Of a stretch of DNA of 64,000 bases, positions 12,682 through 23,626 are shown one piece after another; positions within the stretch are counted from its first letter, which is position 1, and every line of letters begins with the position of its first letter. Source of the stretch: Phylloscopus collybita (Eukaryota > Chordata > Aves > Passeriformes > Phylloscopidae). Under the pieces are notes generated by a model. That model did no database searches. It had not been told where the DNA came from and saw nothing but the letters and a program-made list of their open reading frames with translations. A program made the position numbers and the translations under genes. The stretch is from the NCBI GenBank assembly GCA_027886175.1, contig JAJNNQ010000009.1, forward strand, positions 20,123,501 to 20,187,500. The letters run 5' to 3'.

Positions 12682-12985
12682 ACCCTACTGTAGAAGTCTA
12701 TCAAGATTGCCAGGCATCACTTGCCCTTAGTAAAGCCGTCTTGGCTGTCAACAATCACCTGTCACTTTTCCATATGCCTTAGCATAGCTTCCAAGAGGAT
12801 CTTCTCCATGATCTCGCAATGAACAGATGTGGGTGGGACTGACTAGCCTGTATTGCCCTGGATGTTCCTTTTCTTCCTTTTTAAAATTGGGGGTTGTGCT
12901 TTCTTTTCCAGTCACTGAGAAGTTCACCAGTCTGTCATGACTTTTTAAATATGATGGATAGTGGCTTAGCAACTTCATCTGTCAT

Positions 12986-14930
12986 AAAAACAATGACAGG
13001 TTGTCGTTTGGAGTTCACGACCTGGATGAATCAAGCCACTCCTTTGGTTTCTCCTGCCCTGTGTCTATAGAGGAATTGCCATTGTAGCCCTTATTAACTT
13101 GTTCTGGCAGATGTCAAGACCAGTTATTTAGAAAAGAATATCAAACTGTGACACATAATCTAATATACAATCATATCATTCAAGGAGGTTTTCCTCTGAT
13201 CCCATATTTCAAGATAGAAGAATATTATTTTATACTTACTGTTAAATCTCATGTATCTTCTATATTTTTAACAGACACTGACAACATTTCTGTTATCCTC
13301 ACACTTATAAACGTATATGAATTACTGCAAGATAAGAGCAAGTCATTAATATTTGGTAATTTTTTCACTAAAAGGATTTATTGAATTTCAGATATATTTT
13401 TTAATTACTTTAAAAAAGTTAAGTTCACCTCTACTGGTTTAAATATACTCTTTGTCTTCGGCCAAACAATACTGCATGACTCAGTACAAATTATGAATTA
13501 TTATATCCTGCAGGAAAATAATTTAATGTGTAATATATTCCACTTTGTTGATATTGTACAACATATAGCTAAAAGATAAAACTATATCTTAATTGCTTTG
13601 TGTTATTCATTACTCTACAAAGTTTCTTCTTATCTGAAGAGACACACCTGTGTGTATATTGCCCTCATCACCGAGGTTAATTTGGCAGCCAGAGACACTG
13701 AAACCTTCCAAAGATGAGAAATGCTCCACTTCTCTCACAACATTGTGGTATAAGACTTGGTATTTCCAAAATAGCAAAATTACTCTATAATAAAGTTTTC
13801 CCTTCCTAGATATTCTTTCATAAGTCTGTTTAGTCTCCTCTCTTTCAAAAGAAAACTACACAACATATTTAGAAACTGAGGTAGTAATGCGCAAAACTGA
13901 GATACCATATGGTTTTCTAAGATCTGTAATTTCAGAAATATCTACCTCATATTCACCCAGGTCTCATGAGTAACACTAACTTCTGTTAAACCACAACTAA
14001 CTCTGAAGTTATAACCCATTTCCTGGAAATATGAGCTCCTTTTTTGGGGTGCTACATTATCATAAATATGATGTCTCTTTGACTTATTAGTAACAAAATT
14101 ACATAGCTTCAATATTATTTTTGTTTATATTTCCCAAAAATCTGCTTAGTCACAGGCAACATATATAAAGGACAGCTTCAACAGAAGTTCTCAGTTCATA
14201 TTCATCTTTCTTTTAACACATTGGTACTGACTTCTAATCACTGTATTATTTCAGGCTTTTTCTGTGACAGAAATTCATTCACACCTCCCCAGTCTAATTT
14301 TAGGATTTTTTTCTTTATAATATTCGTACCTCTTTGAACTTTCTCACCAGTAAATTAGTTTTCTTTTGAAACACTGTTAAATATGCTGCTTGATTTTTTT
14401 TTGTTTACCACTTTTTTGTTCATTGTTGACCCTGATATGATACAGTGCATTTTCAAAGAGAGGGTATATTGTTTATCCAAACAGAAGAAGCTGTTCTGTG
14501 TATATAAAAGTAAGTACACATCTTTCTGACACTTCACAAATACCTCTACATTTTTCAAGATATTCAGAAGACACACACACAAAAAAAAAATCACCCTCGT
14601 TATACCTTACAAATCCCTCTTGGCAGTACTGTACACACTATCATTACTGACAGACAAACCTTCAGTGAAAGCACTGGGGAAAGGTGGTGTTTGCATGGGT
14701 ATGTCACTTTGCTGGACTATTTCTCTGAAAACTAGCTCACAAAAGGGACGACCACATAGAAGTGGTCTGGCTTTGCTATATAAGAGCTCACAGTCTCTTG
14801 TAAAGGTCTATCATAATTCATCTGAAGTGGATTTGTATTTGATTATGCAGTGCTCCAAATATTATTGAAGAAAAAGAAGGAGATAGAAAGACAATGAAAG
14901 AAAGAAAGAGAAAAACCAAAAGAGAGAAAT
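12986..14930. other. Non-coding stretch, no supported gene
   Basis: AT-rich sequence with no recognised element beyond the CR1 edge. The last 60 bases (about 14870-14930) are a purine-rich, simple GAAA-like tract leading into the duplicated block. Confidence 0.5.
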
Positions 14931-15076
14931 GTTTCAAACTTAGTTCCAGTTTTACATTCTTGTACATGTCTTCAAAGAGGCTAACTAATAACAGAGGTGG
15001 CAGATAGAGAGAATTTTTGTCAGAAAAATAAGAAAAAAAAAAAAAAAGAGAGAGAAAGAAGAAAGTCTTTTTCCTT
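14931..15076 (+). repeat. Duplicated block, copy 1
   Basis: About 146 bp, nearly identical to 16343-16490. It begins gtttcaaacttagttcc and ends gaaagtctttttcctt. Inside is a poly(A) run followed by a GAGA tract. The only differences seen are two substitutions (acatg versus acacg, and caaag versus caacg) and one extra GA unit in copy 2. The direct orientation and low divergence suggest a recent local duplication. Confidence 0.95.
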
Positions 15077-16342
15077 TAAAATCACATTCTGAATTGAATT
15101 GTATAAGCTTCCATGTCTTTTAAAAATGACAAAATGTAAAGCACTAATCTGGCATGCAGATCAAGAATAGGAAAAGGGGAAAGAAGAAGAGTTCTGTTAG
15201 ACTGGGAAAACATGAGTTGTATTATTATTTCTGCTTAGCATTAAGAATGCTGTTAAAGAAATATAAGGGTTCATAAATGTCTTGTCCAGTTTAGTGCACT
15301 TTAAAGTGCTGAAAGGAACAGAAAATCTATAAAAAAATTCCTTCTTGAAAGAGTTAATATATACAGGTTTCTGAGACATTTCCTTTACCATTTTAAAGTA
15401 TTTAACAGCTATTTCATAAAAAATAGTCTCCTCTTTCCATATGCTTATAGTGTCTTTTTTACCTGTTTGAACAAGCAGATAACTTGGTGCAAGAAAGGTA
15501 AGGATATAATTTGCTTGAATTGTTCCTAAAAGTCAAATTTGTTGTGTGGTTATAGCATTGGTTTATTGACTTTCTAATCATTTGTCTTTCTTCTACTTGC
15601 CATGAATTCTGGGCTTATCTGGAGAAGATTGTATTTTGCCTTGATGAGGATTTGAAATGGAAAGCCCTAAGTAGAGTGAAAGCCACTGAATATTCAGTTG
15701 TTTGCTGCATGTTCTTTTACGATTTTATGACACTTGAATTCTATAACAGAGCCCTGAAAAACAACCTTCCAGTTCACAGGAATATAAAACTCATTAATAT
15801 TTTGAGTAATTCTGAGGACATAAACAGAAAACCTTGACTTGAAGAAAAATATAATACCCAAGCAATAAAAATTTTGCAGAAGTCTGATTATAGAAAAACG
15901 TCAAACTCATTGACTAAAGTCAAAATAGGAAGCATTTTGACATCTTCCACTGAAGTAACCTCACAGCATTTATTTTGCTATTTCTGCTGTTTTCAGTCTT
16001 ACAGGGGAATAACTATAAGTAATTACTCATTCTGTTAAAAAATCCAGGCAAAAAAGAAGAGTATGTTTCTCTATTTTTACAGACTTTACAAAAGTAATAT
16101 TTCATATATGGGCATATTCCTTCTTCTCATTTTGCTATGATGCTTCTGCTTACCACACTCCAAACAGCAGCAACAAATAAAAAAGCCTGGTAAAATTGGG
16201 GCATGTGTTTGGAATAACACAAAACTTTGCAAACATTCATATCGTAAAAGCCTCTTTCCTTTTTAGCTTTGACTCTACTAGATTTGAAATTCAGGCAGAT
16301 CACAATCCATACAACCCTTACACAAAGCACCAAGTAACCAAG
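15077..16342. other. Spacer between the two duplicated blocks
   Basis: A 1266-bp unique-looking AT-rich segment. I see no gene or known transposon in it. If the flanking copies were tiny terminal repeats, this would be the interior, but no termini or coding sequence support that. Confidence 0.5.
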
Positions 16343-16490
16343 GTTTCAAACTTAGTTCCAGTTTTACATTCTTGTACACGTCTTCAACGAGGCTAACTAA
16401 TAACAGAGGTGGCAGATAGAGAGAATTTTTGTCAGAAAAATAAGAAAAAAAAAAAAAAAGAGAGAGAGAAAGAAGAAAGTCTTTTTCCTT
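16343..16490 (+). repeat. Duplicated block, copy 2
   Basis: About 148 bp, a near-identical direct copy of 14931-15076. The match stops right after ctttttcctt; the sequence then passes into a pyrimidine tract and the GC-richer segment starting at 16516. Confidence 0.95.
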
Positions 16491-16515
16491 AATCAGGCCC
16501 TCTTCTTCTCTGTAG

Positions 16516-16675
16516 GGATGTTCAAACAGTTAAGAGAGCACCTGCTGTTCATGCGGGGAGAAAGATTTGTTCTGCCAAAGGAAGTATTTTGCATAAAGCC
16601 GCATGGATCAACAGTGGCACCCAGTGGCTGATGCACTGCCACAGCAATGCGGTTCCAAAAGCTGTGCCTCCCTGA
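16516..16675 (+). other. Possible exon after a strong acceptor (unproven)
   Basis: A pyrimidine tract ending tcttcttctctgtag (AG at 16514-16515) precedes a GC-richer segment. One frame stays open for 52 codons from 16517 to a TGA at 16673-16675. The frame begins DVQTVKRAPAVHAG. No known domain is recognised and no donor is clear, so if real it would be a terminal exon or part of a non-coding RNA. Chance is a fair alternative because acceptor-like tracts are common. Confidence 0.18.
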
Positions 16676-17018
16676 CCTTCTGCCTAACGTGCTTTCTACA
16701 CGGAATGAATAACACTTAAGCCAGTCTGGTTTAATAGGCTTAAGCCAAATATTTTTTTGTAGGTTTTTTTCTTTTACTAAAGTCTTTTAATATTCTGAAC
16801 AGCATGATGTTTTCAAATAACAGTTTTATATATTTAGGCAGACTTTTACTAGTTAGTGCTAAAAATAACATGCAGCCAACGCGAAAGAAGAATGATGAAG
16901 TCAATGTGAAAAAAAAATTAGGCAATTAATAAAAAAAATGAAATCTTGGCATTATACTGTGAAAGCCTGTAAGTTTAAGCAGCGCTTACATGTAGCACAG
17001 TGTTATACTAATGTTAAT

Positions 17019-17034
17019 TAATAATATATTATTA
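17019..17034. repeat. 16-bp perfect AT palindrome
   Basis: TAATAATATATTATTA is its own reverse complement. It lies in a very AT-rich segment, so it may be chance. Confidence 0.7.
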
Positions 17035-17310
17035 CCATAATATTAATAATGCAGTAAGATTCCATTATCTGAAAGTAAGCACACACATTATTTCTGTAAG
17101 GAATTACCTATATGGTTGCACTCACATTTTTTCTTCTTAAACTCTGATAGTGCCAGTGACTCAATACAAAAGACTGCAAATTCTTCCAGACACCACCTGT
17201 GTTTTAAGATTTGTACACAGGATTAACCAAAATAGAAGGAAAAGGAAAAGGATCTATATTTAAATGTTGTGCTTTTATTTCAAAGTGCTAAGGTACAGTT
17301 AACTAAAGGG

Positions 17311-17337
17311 TGTTCCCTTATTGTTTGTGAGGGAACA
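17311..17337. repeat. 8-bp inverted repeat
   Basis: TGTTCCCT (17311-17318) pairs with AGGGAACA (17330-17337) across an 11-base loop. Confidence 0.7.
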
Positions 17338-17411
17338 AATAATATCTAAATTACTCATTTTTCAGGGTAATCATACAAGGATTTTTTCCTGCCTGATGTT
17401 ATGGATAGGAG

Positions 17412-17445
17412 TATTACTTGCTATGTGACAACACAGCAAGTAATA
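17412..17445. repeat. 11-bp inverted repeat (hairpin)
   Basis: TATTACTTGCT (17412-17422) pairs perfectly with AGCAAGTAATA (17435-17445). The 12-base interior can add a GTG/CAC pairing with a 2-base bulge, leaving an ACAA loop. It lies 75 bases after the 8-bp inverted repeat. Confidence 0.75.
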
Positions 17446-17486
17446 TTATTTCATTGTGGATGGTTAATCACCACAGAACTAGTGAG

Positions 17487-17517
17487 ATATATATATACAT
17501 ACACATACATACACACA
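17487..17517. repeat. AT/ACAT simple repeat
   Basis: Alternating AT passing into ACAT and ACAC units. Confidence 0.75.
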
Positions 17518-19649
17518 AATCACTGTATAACTACATAGATAAACATGTCTTACTCTCCCTGGGTCATTTATTACCCAAATAAGATAAACACTATCCTTCT
17601 CAGACTGCTGAACAGCATTTGTTGAATTACTGCCCTCATATGCAATTAGGTAGTGCTACACTGATGGTAAAGAGTAAAAATTGTAACTGAAAACCATGTT
17701 GAAAACCAGGACACAAACTTAGAAATTAAGGTGAAAAAACATGTAAGATTGCTCCTGGAATATACAAACCGCAGAACAGGTGGTCTAATCCTCAGATAAA
17801 TTAGGTTTCCGAAAGAATACAGGTGCATTTGAAAAAGAAAGAAAAAAACCCAACCAATAAACAACCCCACTTTTTTTCTTACTAGACTTTGCTAATAAGC
17901 TGATGCTAAGGAAAGCTTTTCAATAGGTTTTCTAACATTTTCCTATGAAGATTTTCTTCCATTTATGTTTTCAAATTCAGCCACACACGTTATTTTGGGT
18001 TTATTTTGTTGGTTGGTTTTTTTAGAAAAATCTGTTCTAAATGAAGTGTTAACTAGTTCTGTCAATCTCTTGCAGCCTACCTCTCGTCTCTCTCCAAAAC
18101 AGTCAACTTTGGAGGTACCACTGCTTTCTATGAAGCCAATTCCAGTGTTCTGGCTGAGAATCCTAAGAAGTAGAGTTGTCTGTGTATTTTACATTCCCTC
18201 TTTTCAGAAGTACGAACACAAATACAGCTAGGCAGCCTAACAAAATCTCCAAATTCTTCCAACCAAAAATTACCTACAAGAGTTCAAAATCCATTACTGC
18301 TTGACAGATGATAAAGGACAGAATTCTATGGTATGGATATAAGACTAAATTCTACACAGTTTGTTAATAAAGATTTCTAAAAGTCTGCATATATATATCT
18401 ATTACAAAATACTTTCTACAAAAAGGCTAGTTGCTTTCATACTTAAAACTTTAAGGGTTTACGGTGCTACCATTCCAAGGAGACATTCTCCTCCGAGCAT
18501 TCTCTGCACTGCCCTGCTACCTGCCTAAGATAGTCTGATTAACAGTTCCCTCTGGGAATCATTTCAGCTAGACCAACACTCTGCTTTATCAGCTCCTTTG
18601 TAGCTTAGTGAAACAGCATCCATGACCTTTTGAAACCTCCTTGACCTTATATTAGAGTTTTCCATGGCTGAGAAATGTGATCACTTCTTCCAAAAGAATA
18701 TTTGACAGCTATATTCGGTCACCCCAGAAACACTGTTGTCCCAGTTATCACTGGCAAATAAAAATATAGCAGCTAGGTAGTACTTGATATAAACAAAGCA
18801 CTAGCCCACAGCAAATTTCCTCTGCAGACTAGAAAGGAGAAGTCTACATTTCAGCTCATAACCACTTACATTAGAAAAATTACACTTTATACAAATATAA
18901 ATGGCAAACAATGAATGGGGGTCATTATTAGCTTTTAGAAGAAAGAAACATGTAAAAGTAATAAGCAACCACAACAGGATAGTTTAAGATGACTGGATCT
19001 TATATCATGCTTGCCATGTTTCAGCAAACGAAGGCCATCAGAGAATGTTTGAGGATCAGTTCACTCCCTTTGGAAAAGATGTTTCTTTCCAACAAGAACA
19101 TGGGCATTTTCATATACACTGTTATTTGTGCTATGTCTATTACAGGCAAGTTTTCAATGAACTGACATAGTTATTGCAATTAACACTGTTCTACATTAGT
19201 TATATGGGAGAAAAATCACTGCTGGACCAAGGAATTGCATTTCAGAGTCTCATTTTACAATAGCTATCAATTCATGCAATTTTTAGGGAGGCATTCTTAC
19301 ATACTGAGATATCTTGGATTTCCCATCCCCCTCTTGACTAATATTATTACTCACAATTCAGACATTTTACCACTGCTATCAAGTATGATTTAACCATTCC
19401 AGTTTGATGAGCAAATTATATACCAGATCTAACCTCAGAATGGCATGCATTAAGCAAAAAAATGCAGTTTTTAGTTTGAAAAGTCACATGAATCTTAATC
19501 TCATATCCTCTTTCACTTTTCAACTTAAGTACACAGGTTCTTTGTCCACTACCTTTGCACATGGTAAAGGCAACTTATAGTCCTCACCAAAAAGTCTCAG
19601 ATCCTGTTGATTTTTTGCCAGATGACTGACACTTCACAAAACATTATTG

Positions 19650-19860
19650 ATGTCTCTGTCTTTCAAGTGCCATCCCTGGGGGCAGACACATTGCTGTTAT
19701 CCAGTGGCATGCCCCTTTCACTGTGACCATTTCTCCCTTTGCCTGTCGGCCATGTACCAGACCCCACCATTCTGGTACTTGCATCACTATGAAACACAGT
19801 GTTGTACAATAAAACTCTTCTTCTGCAACAGGGGAAGCAAGCATCAAAAAAGGTAGCTAC
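19650..19860 (+). other. Possible LTR scrap or old processed sequence
   Basis: A GC-richer piece with few stop codons on either strand and an AATAAA at about 19808-19813 (acaataaaactcttcttctg), which resembles the R-U5 part of an LTR. No TG/CA ends or target duplication were found. It is kept only as a weak hypothesis. Confidence 0.2.
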
Positions 19861-19991
19861 AGAGAACACTTCAGAATTCCAGTAATAACTATGTATGCTT
19901 TAGAGCAAGTAAATCCTCTCCCAGCCTTTTGGTGAGACGTAATTTTTCTCCAGCCCTCCAGCCAAGTTAATCTATGTCCTGTAGCTTAATC

Positions 19992-19995
<4 letters not shown>

Positions 19996-20023
<28 letters not shown>
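19996..20023 (+). repeat. Poly(A) run, 28 bp
   Basis: Uninterrupted A run. No recognisable retroelement body is attached upstream. Confidence 0.9.
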
Positions 20024-20026
<3 letters not shown>

Positions 20027-22516
20027 TGACTTTATGGTTGGAAATGAAGACTTAAATATTGTTATGACATGCATGATTTTAAGGAAGTGCTCAATGCTTG
20101 GAAGGTGTTATCATTAAATTATAGGTGAGATAGAAAAAGCAATACACACAGAATAATGAATTGCTGCTCAAATATAGTAGTCCTCACACCCTGACCACAA
20201 AAAAACAAGCTCAGGAGACTGAATGACCACCTGGCAAATCAATGACAGCTCACAACCACATTCTTTTACTCTTATCCCAGAAAACCAGTAGGCTCAATAT
20301 TTTTCAGCTTTCATTGCATTTCAGAATAAATTGGAGGAGAGAAATTTGATATTCTACATGGAACAATAACTTATTCAAGCATTCCAACATTTTGTTTCTA
20401 TATAAAGCAAACTTTCCACAATAACTTCTGCTCTGAATTTTTAATTTATATTTTTAATTTAGTTTTCTGTAGGCTCCTTTGCATTGCCACATTGTGATTC
20501 AGCTGAGCTCAGGTTCACAGTGTTGAATAAGCTTCCCAAGCAAGCTAAAGAATTTTTATGTCTTAGATCCAGTTGAATAGGTTGCTGCATTAAAACCATT
20601 GACGTGTGTGAACTAAATCTTACTCACTGTTAGTGTTGGGATAAAATATTCAAGACCATAAAATCTGCCCTCAGAAACTCTGGAACCTGCTTTAGCATTA
20701 AAGGTAGTATCAACACACACCATAAGATAAATGATGCTTGTCTATTATTACAATATATAAGTATACATATATATTTCATATAAATTCCTTACCTAAACAC
20801 AAAATTACTGTTACAGTCTATATCAGCAATGTGAAGGTAAAATCTTTATTTCATTATCACACCAAATGAATATTTTAACTGACACACTGATATAAAAAGG
20901 TGCTTTTAGAAAAATTAGAATATATATGAAATACCCAGAGCATATTACAGCTGCTGCACAACGTCATATTGTTGCTTACTTACACTTCAGTAGAAACTGA
21001 TATTTATTCAGAAATAACATATAGGAAGAACCTGGCTTTACCAATAGTAAAATTTTTGCTTCGACTTAAGACCCATGTTCAGAAGGAAGACAAAAAAATT
21101 GAAAAATTTGAGCTCCCATAACAACACCCTCAGAAAAGATATTTTGTATGCTCTGTATTTTCTCTTTGACATTCCAGTTTCATTTATTTTAGGAAAGACA
21201 TAGTCCCATCCAAACTAATTCTAACAAGGTAAATGCCCTGGAACTCTTAAATCAAAGCAGAGAGGAATTTTGAACATAGCCTTCTTCTTTTTTGGAGTCT
21301 AGTGAAGGCAAAGAAAGCATCATCTGTTTTCATTGATAAGGATGAAATCTGACCTAGACTAGTCTCAGAAACAGAACAGCTGTTGATTTCAGCAAGGACA
21401 GAATTTTATCCCTTCCTTAGTATTTCAAGTTGTAAGGAGTTTTTGTCTGCATATTTACACAAAATATCAATGATCACTGGACTTTTGAAGCAAGCTACAA
21501 CTTACAGAAAACATCCAAACTTCAGCAGATAAAATCAAGAAATCTGAGAGGGATTAATATTTTTAGTAACAGCACGGTTTTTGTTGGGCTGTTACCACAA
21601 AGTTTGGAGAACACTGAGTTAAGGAGGTTCAACATGTTACTGATAGCACCTGTGCTTTCCACATAAATGTGCAGTTTAATCAGCCTAAGTTCATATTTAA
21701 GTCTTCTGTTACATCACATAATTCATTCTAGTGGTACAATTTGCAGAAGTCTAAATAATACCACATTTCTAAAAAAGGAGGAAAAAAAGATAGAATTATT
21801 TGCATGATTACTTTGCTTGCTATAAGCTTTAGACTTCTGCCCGCTGGAATCTTAAGGGAAGTGTTAGATTCTTCTTCTGACACAATGAATATAAGATGCA
21901 AAACAGACTTTAATTTTCATTCTCAAGTGTGCTGAAACCTATTTAGCACTGGATTCATAGGAGTGGAGAGATGTACATTTGAAGTGTGTGCTTCCCAAAT
22001 CTCATTTGAGCTTTTCCAGCTTCATCCTTCTTCTACTACATATCAGAGATCTTCATCTGTATTTTGATGCCAATCAAGAGAGTCTTGACTCCAAGGACCA
22101 TTTCAGAAGAAAACAAAAATAGCCAGGCTGGCAATGGGTGTTCCAGCTTATTCTCTTTCCTTCAGACAGCAAGGAGAAAACTTTGGAAGACACAGCTGAC
22201 TTTTCCTTTTCAAGTATTTCCTTTAAAAGACTTCGATTGCTGAGCCTGCTGATGCTGCAGATTTTTTTTAAAGCACGACAGCCATTGAAAGGAACAGAAA
22301 ACTGTCAATACTGCGTTTTTCCACTAAGATGCAAACAGCTGAGCCAAACTGAAATTCTATTATTTGCAGATAAAGTGAAAACTGTGAGATGACCAGGATG
22401 CACCTGTACTATACGTAGTTTTTTTGCTTCCATATATACTTTGAGTTAAATATTAATTTTCAGGAAAAGGTAACTTGCCCCATAAAATGGAACTTAAAAA
22501 GAAAAAAACAAACAGG

Positions 22517-22534
22517 AAAAAAAAAAAAAAAAAA
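22517..22534 (+). repeat. Poly(A) run, 18 bp
   Basis: Uninterrupted A run in an A-rich neighbourhood. Confidence 0.9.
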
Positions 22535-23610
22535 GGAACAAGAAGCTGTTATACTGTGACTGAGTGAAACTAAAGATCATGCCAGAGAGCTTAATAGCAG
22601 TGGAGTGGTCACAGAAGCCTGGTGTTTAAAAATTAATTTCTAGTTTGAAGCTGTTAGTGCCAGTGCCAAGAGCACACAAAGTACATTTGTTCATCACCAG
22701 AGCTAGTTTCAGAGTAGAAAATTCAAGAGAAAGACAATGAGGCCTCTCCAGTTTCTAAAATAGATCTGGGAAATGTTTAAAATCTCCAGGCAATGAAAAA
22801 TAGATTTCCACAAAAGAATAGCTAAAGGGCAAATTAGAGAAATATCTTGTCACATTTTACATGCCTATAAAATTGTCTACTTCACAAATGATGGCCTCCT
22901 ATTAATTTGATAAAAAGCTAATCAGATGTAATTTAGTTTTCTCTGAAATAGATATTTAGCAAACATATTCTGCTCTCTCCATTCCCACTTGAAAGAAAAG
23001 AGATGTTTATTAGACCATTGACTTCTTAAAACAGAAACAAATATTATACCACTTTTCAGGCTGTAAATGAAAAGAGAAACAGATTTGCAAATTCAGTCAC
23101 TGAGCTGTAAATACATTCCTGCAGCTACTCAAAAGCATAGCAGAAATATTTCATGGTACCCATCCAAGATGTCACCATTGAGATCAAACAGTTTGTACTT
23201 TCATCTGCGAACACTGCGAACCTAAAATTCCTGAACAAGTCTGAGCACTCCTGATCAGCAGTTCTAATATTTTAACAGAGGTATTGAGAATGTGTTTTAT
23301 CTATCCAGGTACTATCACCTGCTCCACTTCCAGCACTTCAGTGAATGAAAGTGGTGACCTAACAAGATAACATTTCACACTGCAGGAGACCAAAAGCAAG
23401 CAAGCACATTTTGAAATGATGAAAGCCAAGACTGTTCTAAAGACCAGCTTTTGATGGTTGATAACATTCTTTCTGTATGAGAAGTGGATGAAAATAATTT
23501 TTGTTTTCAGAACAACAGGAATTTTTTCATAGCAAACAAAATCTGTACTGGGTTCTGTTCAGTAAACAAATATTTATTTATGTGAAAATGCTTATTATTT
23601 AGACCTACTA

Positions 23611-23626
23611 GACAGACAGACAGACA
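23611..23626 (+). repeat. (GACA)4 microsatellite
   Basis: Four perfect GACA units followed by an A run. Confidence 0.85.

Larger units (their letters stand above)
11305..12985 (-). mobile_element. CR1 LINE, 5'-truncated, interrupted by a solo LTR
   Basis: The plus strand carries the reverse complement of the avian CR1 3' UTR and of the distal reverse-transcriptase coding region. Landmarks are ctgccatgggtagggac-like sequence near 11330, cctttaggtactggaaggc near 11560, ctggctttctgggctg near 11850, gacccaggtgcaggac near 11990, and gatggatagtggcttagcaa near 12955. It is broken by indels and stops, so it is a dead copy. Removing the 303-bp insert at 12373-12675 leaves about 1.38 kb of CR1 that rejoins cleanly across the insertion. 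The far end near 12985 is approximate. Confidence 0.87.

Noticed and set aside
11327..12978. Many 60-97-codon frames on both strands
   Set aside because: They are fragments of a decayed CR1 and of the LTR inserted in it.
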